Positions 21,401 through 29,843 of a stretch of DNA of 29,843 nt are shown here, piece by piece. The stretch comes from Elysia marginata (lineage: Eukaryota > Mollusca > Gastropoda > Plakobranchidae): contig BMAT01013784.1 in the NCBI GenBank assembly GCA_019649035.1, positions 548,933-578,775 on the forward strand, written 5' to 3'. The notes beneath the pieces are model-generated. The model searched no databases. It saw only the letters and a program-made list of their open reading frames with translations, and was not told where the DNA came from. The translations under genes were made by a program, and so were the position numbers. The stretch's first letter is position 1. Each line of letters starts with the position of its first letter.

Positions 21401-21789
21401 TCATTCTATAATTTTTATATTTCCGATTCATGCATAATGCGCATCGGCGATCGTGTGTGTACAAATTTGTGTTATGTCGATGTGTGAATCTTGAGATTTA
21501 GAGTCTTTCTATAATAATAAAAGACTGTAGAATCTTTGATAAGAATTTCGCAAAAACCGCATGCCTTCAATGGGCTTAACTTTTGGCAATTCTTTTCATT
21601 AACCTGATTCTGAAATTAGGTCTAGAATCCAAGCCGTCGATGGATCATCAATTAAACCTTTGCTTCAAGATTGTTTCATTGCGTTATGAGGCCCTTCTAC
21701 CTTTATGTTTCTTTTTCATTCTATATCCCTCACCAGTTGTGTGCTGCAAAAAAAGTTTTTTTCACATTCGCCAGGATTCTAATCTATAG

Positions 21790-22165
21790 GACCCACTACG
21801 ATACAAAAAGTACAGTTTTAGATTATAACATTTTGTTTAAGGCAGTACATAAGTTTGGTCTTGATGAAAAAGATGTTCCTGTCCAGATTTTTGTTGTCAA
21901 AGGAACTAAAACTATTTACCTAGTTTTGTCAAATCATGAAGGAATTATCCACCCCTGAGTTCTGTTCCGAGTTGTAAAAGATGTACATCCGAAATTCCAT
22001 AAAATTTAACTTGATGCACATGCTTACACTAGTTTGAAATATACCAAAGTAAAGAGAAATTCCAAATGTTTGAAACATTTTAACCATAATCCAGTCACCG
22101 AAAAAGAAGGAAGAAAGCTAGATGGCAGTCAATATGGTATGGTCAATACTTTTACTTTTTATTGA
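21790..22165 (+). pseudogene. Unidentified broken coding-like frame
   Basis: One frame reads about 125 codons with only two internal stops (TGA 21956, TAA 22007) before TGA at 22163. The first part includes FKAVHKFGLDEKDVPVQIF and KTIYLVLSNHEGIIHP; after the first stop it continues VLFRVVKDVHPKFHK. The charged/hydrophobic mix looks protein-like rather than random AT-rich translation. I do not recognise the family. It could be part of another transposon, a retrocopy, or chance. Confidence 0.35.
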
Positions 22166-22276
22166 TGTTGACATTTTTTAAAATTGTTTTTTTTTAAATA
22201 AAAATGAATCAACTGCCTTGTAACTATGGAATATATTAAAAGACAACATCTACGTTTTCAAAATAAGTCTAAAACA

Positions 22277-22333
22277 TCATCATCATCAGTATCCCCTCCT
22301 CCTCTTCCTTCTCCTCTCCTCCTCCGCCTCGTT

Positions 22334-22431
<98 letters not shown>

Positions 22432-22475
22432 AATAATTATAATAATCATAATTATCACCATGATCATGATCATCA
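22277..22475 (+). repeat. (TCA)n microsatellite
   Basis: TCA/ATC triplets, near-perfect from about 22334 to 22430 with impure ends. The poly-Ile and poly-Met frames read from it are artefacts of the repeat. Confidence 0.95.
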
Positions 22476-22533
22476 ATGGTATTTTCGTATTAACATCATT
22501 GTCTTTATAATTGTTTCTTTTTTTTAAACATCA

Positions 22534-22652
<119 letters not shown>

Positions 22653-23500
22653 GCAGATGTTGCCGCTACCTTCACATTTTTATCATGATCACCACTATCA
22701 CCAGCACCAGTATAAATGTTACATCCGATGAATCAAATTTTAAGAAGTACTTTTTAGTGTCACATATTCCCTATTTTTAACCTTTCAAATCATTAAAAGA
22801 AAAGACAAACAAGTACACTATTGCATTTGAGGCAACAGTTTTATTATTGTTAACATCTTTATGTTCATTAATAATGAGTCAACAATATATTGAATGTAAC
22901 AGTTTCAAATATAAATAAAAAGGCATAGATTTTATACTACTTTGCTACATGTTACTTTGCTTTGCGTTCTTTTTTATGAAGCTAGAAGCATTTTCGTTCC
23001 TGTTTGAATTGCTTTTCAAAGATATATATTTACAAAACCATGCACTAACACACAAATGCACTAACACACAATCTCAGACATTCCAAAATATCAGCTCTCT
23101 AGGTAAACGGTGAATAGAGTGGTAGCAAAAATACATGCGTATTACATACATTATCAAACTTATTTACGGCCCTTTCAAAAAAATTATCAACATATGTGAA
23201 GTTATACTTGTCGATCAAAATCTAAAAACATGCAGATTGTATTAAGTTTGAAGTCTTAGTTCAGTAAGGCAGTTGTTTCAAACCATGCAACTTCCTCAAA
23301 TGGATCATTTGGAAAATTAAAATTTAATGACAAAATTGATTATTGCACGAAGGGTATGACAGAAGCATAGCTAATAATGAGTTGTCTTCATTTCCATCTT
23401 TGCTTACATGTATATAATAAACTTTTGGGCGCATGAGAGGATATGCTCAGTTTTAGTTTATCTTTATTGCTGTTAATGTCGGAGTTGGTGGCGCCATTTT

Positions 23501-23567
23501 CTTCTTCTTCTTCTTCTTCTTCTTCTTCTTCTTCTTCTTCTTCTTCTTCTTCTTCTTCTTCTTCTTC

Positions 23568-23603
<36 letters not shown>

Positions 23604-23682
23604 TTCCTCTTCTTTTTCTTCTTCTTCTCCATCATCTTTTTCTTCTTCTTCTTCTTCTTCTTCTTCTTCTTCTTCTTCTTCT
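23501..23682 (+). repeat. (TTC)n-(ATC)n-(TTC)n compound microsatellite
   Basis: Three blocks: TTC to about 23571, ATC to about 23601, then TTC/TCT to 23682 with interruptions. It gives spurious poly-Ser and poly-Lys frames. Confidence 0.95.
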
Positions 23683-24345
23683 GTTTCGTTTCGATTTTTC
23701 CATTGGCTATCATCATTTTAGTGTAAGGGCACTAATGTTGGAATGCAGGAATGTTATTGTAATAAAACGAGTCTTTACACCAATGCTGTAGATTACAAAA
23801 TGTAATGAAACATGTAATTCAAATTATGAGCAACATTAGAATTGTACTTAATTACACCTTTTGTGAACTCTTGACACTTTAGTGATATTACAAACTACGG
23901 AAGTATAAATTTCCAAAACGTTGAACAATTCAGCAGTTAGTAATGGAAATTGATGGCTAAATGCAACGTACCAATTTGGCCAGATTCAGTGGAATGAAAG
24001 TTGATCTTGTTAGCAAATTACAGAGAACAACTTACAGACATGTTTAAATGAGTATTTAATGGGCATGCTTCCATACAAGTATAAATTCTGTCATATCTTG
24101 TATTGTTCTTTGGGAACAGCTGTCAATAGTTGAAACTACTGCACGTCAAATGTCCGTTATGGACTTCGACTAAAGGTTACATTTCTGTAGCTATGACAAG
24201 CTTTTTTGAGTCTGTGCTCGCCGGCGATTAGTCTAGGTAGACTCAGCAAACAGAAATTAGGAGTGTCAGAAAGTTTTCAGAGATATCTGATCCCGCACAT
24301 ATTTTTGTCCGACAATGTGATAAATATCCGGCCATGATAAGTTTC

Positions 24346-24836
24346 TTAAGCATGAGCGTCCCGTCGCTTGCTTTCTCTTCGACAGGCTTGTTTGATGAAG
24401 TTACTGATAGCTGAGAAGGCACTGCTCGATGACTTGGAGTGCTGCGAACACTCGGAGAAAGACGACGACCGCGACTTCTGACCTGCTGGGAATGCTGGGA
24501 AGCCTGGCGTGAGGCATGAAAACGAGGCAGGAGGGACGGCAAGACTGTTGAAACCTGCCTCCTCTCCCAGCAGTCCTAAACTCTTCCGCTTGCCCACAGC
24601 ACTTCCGACACTGCTTGTACTGCTGCTGCTGCCCCGCCTGTCCTTACCGGCACTGCCTCTGCGGAGCCGGCTGCTCTTGCGGCTGTAGGGGGCAGGGGTG
24701 TCTGAGCCTGACAGCGGAGTCAGTTGCCGCTGAATGCTACTTAGGACGCCTACTAACAGCTCGTCTACGTTGACGTTCAACGCCGTGGACGTCTCCATGA
24801 AATGGCATTCGTGACTGGAAGCCACACGGCACGCTT
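24346..24836 (-). CDS. RGK-like GTPase last exon (G5 and C-terminal extension)
   Basis: The acceptor is atgacttgcag; phase 1 in. It begins ACRVASSHECHFMETSTALN, the G5 region that follows 'EGRACA....C.FIETSA' in Rad. The rest is Ser/Arg-rich (RKSSRLRRGS, RSSSFSECS), which could be phosphorylation or 14-3-3 sites, and ends with a basic helix near ISNFIKQACRRESKRR. The stop TAA is read at 24348-24346. Confidence 0.88.
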
Positions 24837-25761
24837 CTGCAAGTCATAGAGAAGAAGGGAGATAAGTCAAAGGAGACTGGAGATGAAGACTGTACAACTC
24901 TCTTATAAACCGTTTTATGTGACATGATGAGAAGTATGCTAAAATTGTGTGCTACATTTACAAAAATTGTGTTATTACATGTCATTCCAAAAAAATATTA
25001 TTTGATAAGAGTTTTTACAATTTTTTAAACGGACAGTGTTATGGTTGTATGGGCTACTTTAAAAATGGTATTTACTTTTTTTAAATTTTACTATTTTGTT
25101 TACTCATTTTTAAGTGAGGAAGCCAAAAGGTCTACGAATGTGCGACACTGTATTCTTCGGAAATATAGACTGTTACGTCTTTTTTTTCTTTGGAAGGCCT
25201 TCCATTTTAAACTTAAATATATATAATAAAGGTGACGCATGTGAATAAGAAAAACATTCATAGAAAAGTGTATTTTTTCGTATTTTATATCGACTGTCTC
25301 AGAAAGAGACAAACACTGAGACCTGTGAGAGTGTTGCAGTTTTTCTTACATTCCAAGCCTTGATATTTTAAAGCGTAACGTACCTGCCGCTGCTACCCTT
25401 CTCTGTCGCACCAGATCTGTTTTGTTAGCGACCAGGTAGACGGGTCTGTCTGAGCCCAGGTCGAGGCGCAGATAGAGCAGCAAGCTTGCAGCCTGCCCGA
25501 AGCTCGCGGGTTCAGATACTGAGTACATGAGAATATAGGCGTCTACCTGGTAGCTCTCGAGATCGACGTCCATCTATTAGGAGTGACAAAAAATACATTG
25601 ATGTAACGTGATATCTGACGCGTGAAGCAAGCAATTAACACAAACCAATTGGAGGAAGAAGAAGATGAAGAGAGAGAGAGAGACAGACAGAGAGAGACAG
25701 ACAGAGACAGAGACAGAGAGAGAGAGTCAGAGAGAGAGACAGAAACAGAGACAGAGAGACA

Positions 25762-25797
<36 letters not shown>

Positions 25798-26666
25798 ATG
25801 GAAGACTGAGAAGGCAAAAAATACGTAAACAAATACGTACAGTTAATTGTTATTTACCTCTTTCATCTCCTACTTACAAGAGTTCTTTTACTTTCAAAAT
25901 AGTTCAAAGCTCGTGTACACCCACGTAAGGTGATTGATTTCATGAATGTTAGTACCGCGAATAGTTTTGAAGATAATACAAATCTACGATTAAATAGTTT
26001 TCTTCGTTGTTTAAAACGTGTACTCCTAACTTAAGAATAGATCGTCGATAAAATTTATTTTCAGTGTAATTAAACCCCCAAGATTACACGTTTGTTTTCC
26101 ATTGTTTTTAAAATAAATTATAGCGCGGAAGAAGAGAGGGAAAGGTCATCAAGACATTTTGGAAAGACAGCCAGCTCGCGTCAACCGGAAAAATATTTCA
26201 AGTAGTTTTCCAATTTCGCCACCAAAACGGCAAACGCAATCACACCTCATGAGCGTAGGCAGTTCAGATCTGTTATTTTCGATTCCATTTACGCAGCTTC
26301 AATAAAGAAGTAAGAAAAAAAACATTCGAAGCCAGTTTTCCAAATCGGTAACAAGTACTCACTGATTCTTAACTTTTTAAAACTTCCTCCATTCACATCC
26401 GTGCTGAGCGAGTCAATAAGGCTACTCTATAGAAAAGATATAACGGTTAATTTTCTTCAGTGTTATTATGGCAGGCATTTTAGAACAAGTTAATCGCTGT
26501 CATTTTGAAAGTTACAAATGTGACGGATGAGACTTGATAATGTCTAGAAATTCTTTAAGAAGATGCAATTAAAAACCAACGGTTGAATTTCTCTCAGCTA
26601 GACGAATAAAAACTATTCATGATATCGCACTTGTCGAAATAAAACAGCCAAGAGTCGACCATGAAA

Positions 26667-26728
<62 letters not shown>

Positions 26729-27434
26729 ACCGACAGGGTTTGTATCTTTGTTATTGCTTTTAAGTGCAAAGGAATTAAAAGGCTTAATCATGTCCAGGCG
26801 TTTATTTTGCGGAAATGAGAAAGCCCTATGCTGGCTACTACATGGTCAAGTGTGATATGGTGAAACATTCAACAATACTGTGCCCAAGTTTGCGATAACT
26901 CTTTAGATATGAACACATTCTGGCTGAAGAAAAAATCAGATATAAGTTTTCGTAGCTATGTTCGCCAACGAAGCCAATTATAATTATTGTCTTTGAAAAC
27001 GCTATGATTGTTTCGAGATTGCGAAACAACTTTCACGTATGGTTATCTCAATATCTCTCCAATGTCGACCATTTCATATTTCTAATATCCGGCGACAACC
27101 AATTTGGAGTGTATGTTCAAGTCCTCTTATTAAATCAAATAAACTTAAAAGCAATACCTGTTGAGATTTGGATTGACTTTCAAGGGTTTTTTTCTAGCAG
27201 AGTTTGTTCACTCTTGCAAGAACTCTGCTAAGATACGAGAATGAAAACCTCCTTTCCTGCTGCGCATTGTTAGATAATTTCTAGTTTCTGAATGCCTAAC
27301 ATACCTTTTTTATAACTTCTCTCTGACCACTGAACCTACCTCAGAGCCGTCAATGAACTCCATGGTAGACTCGCTGCCGTTCAGTTCCACGGACACAATG
27401 TGGCCACCGCCAGAACGCCAGCTCTCTTCATCCT
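24346..27434 (-). CDS. RGK-like small GTPase (Rad/Rem/Gem/Kir family), 3' three exons
   Basis: Minus-strand exons 27434-27340, 25573-25384 and 24836-24346 splice in phase to about 258 residues plus TAA. RGK proteins are Ras-superfamily GTPases that inhibit high-voltage-activated calcium channels and affect the cytoskeleton. Visible here are FIDGSE at the G3 position (RGKs have DxWE, not DxxG), DAYILMYSVSEPASF, G4 NKTD (82-85 of the fragment) and G5 METSTALNVNVDEL. A Ser-rich basic extension of about 130 residues ends RRDAHA with no CAAX box, as in RGKs. The usual RGK C-terminal motif (xCxxL) is not seen. The P-loop (G1) exon is not in the window. Closest alternatives are other atypical Ras relatives. 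Confidence 0.78.
24837..25383 (-). other. RGK-like GTPase intron, nothing notable
   Basis: AT-rich; no repeat or exon recognised. Confidence 0.75.
25384..25573 (-). CDS. RGK-like GTPase exon (G4 exon)
   Basis: The acceptor is cctaatag and the donor gcag|gtacgt; phase 0 in, phase 1 out, 63 codons. It reads YQVDAYILMYSVSEPASF and VYLVANKTDLVRQRRV. NKTD is the G4 guanine-specificity motif. The initial ATG is internal to the gene, not the translation start. Confidence 0.88.
25671..25797 (+). repeat. (AG)n/(ACAG)n microsatellite
   Basis: Alternating gaga and gacaga units; the Arg/Glu and Ser/Leu frames on it are artefacts. Confidence 0.95.
26289..26306 (+). repeat. 18-bp exact copy of 3224-3241
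   Basis: ttacgcagcttcaataaa occurs at both places in the same orientation, 23 kb apart, with different flanks. Confidence 0.7.
26670..26726 (+). repeat. (TC)n microsatellite
   Basis: Pure TC dinucleotide array, about 28 units. Confidence 0.97.
27340..27434 (-). CDS. RGK-like GTPase exon (switch I-G3 region)
   Basis: On the minus strand the acceptor is ctctgtgcag and the donor gag|gtaggt; phase 1 in, phase 0 out. It reads DEESWRSGGGHIVSVELNGS, then MEFIDGSE. The LNGS...MEFID run matches the two beta strands before G3 in RGKs ('VDGE...L..D'). It is the most 5' exon of this gene that I can support. Confidence 0.78.
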
Positions 27435-29843
27435 CTGCACAGAGAAAAATATTGATAAATTTATTAGTAAACCAAGAACATTGATCTTAAATTCGAACGA
27501 TCGAAAGTTAAATTGATAAGAATAATGGAATTGCATGAAAGAGCGCATGGAGTACATGTATTAATATGATGTGAGAAATACATACGTTACTTAATATCAA
27601 TAATGCCTGTTTTGGAAAACAATTCAACTCGGTGTAAATTTCACTATACAATTTTGGAAATGATCTTAATATGTAATATCAATGTATAGGTGTGTAAAGC
27701 TTTCAATATGAGGAAGCGTAGAAAAACACACTGTTTAATTTAAATCAATGATCTTTTCTCACTCATTTTACATTTGAAAAAGTTCTCACCTGGAATAAAA
27801 TAAAACTCATATCTCCACCTACAACTACAGATGAAATTGTCCAGCTATTAAGAGCTGATTCATGTAACTTAAGTTACAAATAAATCTTGCAATGAAAAAT
27901 CTAAGGTGTTTGAGAATGCTTCCGCCAAAGATCATGCAGAAAGATATGAACTCAATACATTTTCAACGTGATAAGTTTATTAGCAAGTTTATGATTAAAC
28001 GCTGGAGCGCAATTTTAGGAAATGCGTCTTGATTGTAAGTGACACTGAAAATTAATTGTTTATAAGTATAACGTTGAAGTGGACTTGCTTAGAATCATAG
28101 CACAAAACTCTCCTCATGACCATGAATTCGTTCAGTAAAAAAAAAGTAAAAATTGAAAAATTAATCACGTAAGCATTGTTGGTCTCCGCCAGAGGCGCTA
28201 TTTTACAGCTGTCGTTTCCAACAATATCTCTACGAAGGAGGTCACCGTATAAATTTTGCACTGCTTATAATTTAATAAAAAGTCTTGGCGTAGAGCAAAA
28301 TAATAAGATTACCGGATTTGTCACTTCATATTTGAATACTCTCAGCACCAGCAAAGGTTAGGAGTGTTAAAGTAGTGACTATTCCAACAATTTCCGCCAA
28401 CGGTGTTATTACATAGACTTCAGCAACTGCGAACACTTGCTCGGAAGTCAATTATGGCTGCAAGCGCAAGGCATTTTCCTATTTAATATAAATACATTCG
28501 TTGACGTAGTTGAAACGGGCAGCATGATTGCTCTTCTATTTTAGGCAACAAAATCTTGAAAATACGGTACAAGTCTTGTTTTAAGGTTACATACAGAGAG
28601 GCAATGAAAAAAGATTAAATTTCAGTGTAAAGTGTGGAGTGCGAATAACAATTTGAACTTTTATAGTGGGCGACAAATGCAAAAACTGAAGTTTAATTAT
28701 AAGGAGAAACAGGAAGAAAATGAGATTGTTGGGAGCAAAAGAGTTAATAAAAAAAAAACAAATGTATTTAGCAGTAGCGAGAGAGTTAATATATTTTTGA
28801 TGATTGTGCTGATAGTAGTATAAGTTGACTGGGTATGCATGCTTTGACCTTCGTGTGGGAGTGAGTTTAATTTAGTGAGCGGTGATCAGCGGGTGTATAT
28901 AGTTTGGAGGACTTGCTGGACTCGGGGCCTTGGATTGAAGCCGCGGAGAGGGACGTTAGAGGGACCTACGCCACCCTGTCAAGTACCCGTGCCAAGTGCC
29001 ATTGTCATAAGTATTTTGTATCGAGGACCATCGTGGTCGTTTTGTATTTCTCTATTTTGATTTCCAACTTTAAAGTAATAAAAGCTGCCTTTTAGAATTG
29101 CCTTATTGTTTTAATTTAACGCACGTTAAATATGTCTCTGTTTTGCATGTAACTACGCAGTAGCCAATAAATGAAAGGTTAAACCCTAACGCTTAGTTTT
29201 AGAGGGTCACCCATCCCTAACATTTTTTTGGAGGGGACATTTTAAATTTATATTGTAGGGAGTCAGATTTCATTTTTAACTGTCGTAAGTTACATTGCTC
29301 TTTTCTCATGCATTTTTCTACTTTATATCTTCAGAGCGTATGGTTTTAACCAGTGATTGGTGAGAATTACTATTGTTTAGTTGGTTCAATCTCCAGCTTT
29401 CAAAATCGAACAGGCGTGTCGGCAGAACATATATATGAGGAACCCTGAGTGAGGATTAAGGTCGTATTTTTTCCTTTACATTCCCTAGGTCATAACGATT
29501 TGATAGAGTCCCGTCCTCGATTTTTTTTGTTCTTATTGTATTGATTGTCGGTTCTGATTGAACGGTGAATTTTTTCTTTGTACTTTGTAGAGTTAACTTC
29601 TGTCCAGATTCGCTCATCTGGTGTCCAAATTTCGTTTTGATTTGGAGGTCTAAATTGTGAAGTTTTCTTTCTTATTACACTCAATTCGCAGTGTTGCAAG
29701 GTTGGTGGTGTCGTGTACATAATCTTGTTTCGCCCTGCCTGTGAAAGACTGTTGTTTTTTCGGCGTTGTCTTTTATTGTTGTGTAAATAAGTGTTGGGCA
29801 GCAGTTTTTTTTTCTCCTTTTTTTTTCGTCTTTTTTTTCCCTA
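27435..29843 (-). other. Probable large GTPase intron; P-loop exon not found
   Basis: No minus-strand GxxGxGKS/T exon is visible up to the window end. Mostly AT-rich, with a possible LTR-like segment of about 28798-29222. Nothing else recognised. Confidence 0.55.
28798..29222 (+). mobile_element. Possible LTR-like segment (weak)
   Basis: Begins TG and ends CA, with a more GC-rich core, a TATA-like tatatag near 28896, an AATAAA at 29077-29082, and a following ttttttggagggg that resembles a primer-binding region. No gag/pol frame follows within the window, no convincing target-site duplication is seen, and the ends are guesses. Confidence 0.25.

Larger units (their letters stand above)
18430..21420 (+). 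mobile_element. Decayed non-LTR retrotransposon (endonuclease-RT LINE)
   Basis: Recognised by translating in pieces. An APE-type endonuclease start, LGAWNAQTMYETGKTS, is at about 18745-18792 and ILGIRETRW/ILGIREARW at 18823-18908. The mid-endonuclease GDLHVRVG lies near 19215, with NGERFLEFCIENKYFIG and NQIDHAAINRRF to 19450. A linker with KPWISNETWKLIEERKR is at 19711-19956. RT pieces are TVKDQHGKLITKL (about 19985), a fingers segment to 20340, motif B VRQGCIIISPLLFL (about 20438), motif C FAHD (20556-20567) and FKYLGSYLTADDNIN (about 20743). The C-terminal region WSWLGHVLG...KKGRPQGTW lies at 21060-21300. Frameshifts and stops are scattered throughout, so this is a dead copy. The exact clade is not resolved. 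Confidence 0.88.
25574..27339 (-). other. RGK-like GTPase intron with GA and TC arrays
   Basis: Contains the GA/ACAG array at 25671-25797, the TC array at 26670-26726, and the 18-mer at 26289-26306 shared with 3224-3241. No exon seen. Confidence 0.75.

Noticed and set aside
25622-25928. Arg/Glu-rich frames that could suggest a nuclear RS/RE protein.
   Set aside because: They come from the GA/ACAG microsatellite in the GTPase intron.
28176-28361. 61-codon plus-strand frame near a GC-richer patch (gccagaggcgctat).
   Set aside because: There are no splice signals in phase with any neighbour, no domain and no start context; likely chance.

Overview
This is a stretch of animal genomic DNA. Its coding sequence lies in short exons of about 80-490 bp with consensus GT/AG boundaries and consistent reading phase, separated by AT-rich introns full of microsatellites. 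Family content (a divergent ionotropic glutamate receptor, an RGK-type small GTPase, a molluscan/platyhelminth-style endonuclease-RT LINE) and base composition suggest a lophotrochozoan, most likely a gastropod mollusc. That assignment is inference; no sequence search was run.

Layout: (1) 337-16481, plus strand: fifteen 3' exons of an ionotropic glutamate receptor / ionotropic receptor (iGluR/IR). They splice in phase to 787 residues plus a TAA stop, covering most of the amino-terminal domain (ATD), both ligand-binding lobes, the pore and M4. The 5' end (start codon, signal peptide, first ATD exons) lies left of the window. (2) 16482-18400: 3' UTR and intergenic DNA. (3) About 18430-21420, plus strand: a decayed non-LTR retrotransposon with an endonuclease, a reverse transcriptase missing palm motif A, and a C-terminal region, broken by many stops and frameshifts. 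(4) 21790-22165: an unidentified broken coding-like frame. (5) 22280-23690: three long trinucleotide arrays. (6) 27434 down to 24346, minus strand: the last three exons of an RGK-like (Rad/Rem/Gem/Kir) GTPase. The P-loop exon lies beyond the right end of the window.

The two host genes are convergent, tail to tail, with about 7.9 kb of repeat-rich DNA between their stop codons. Nothing shows that they act together. Both families are linked to membrane excitability (a ligand-gated channel, and a GTPase family that inhibits voltage-gated calcium channels), but a functional link would be speculation.

The most unusual points are: a receptor that keeps the ligand-binding Arg but replaces the other canonical glutamate contacts, with Asp where glycine/D-serine receptors have Asp; a tandem duplication over the 3' splice site of the TM1 exon that creates an alternative, better-looking in-frame acceptor adding 36 residues between S1 and TM1; a 25-bp minisatellite that supplies another exon's splice acceptor; and a GTPase with DGSE in place of DxxG. 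A 20-N assembly gap lies at 11563-11582. I see no tRNA, rRNA or CRISPR.
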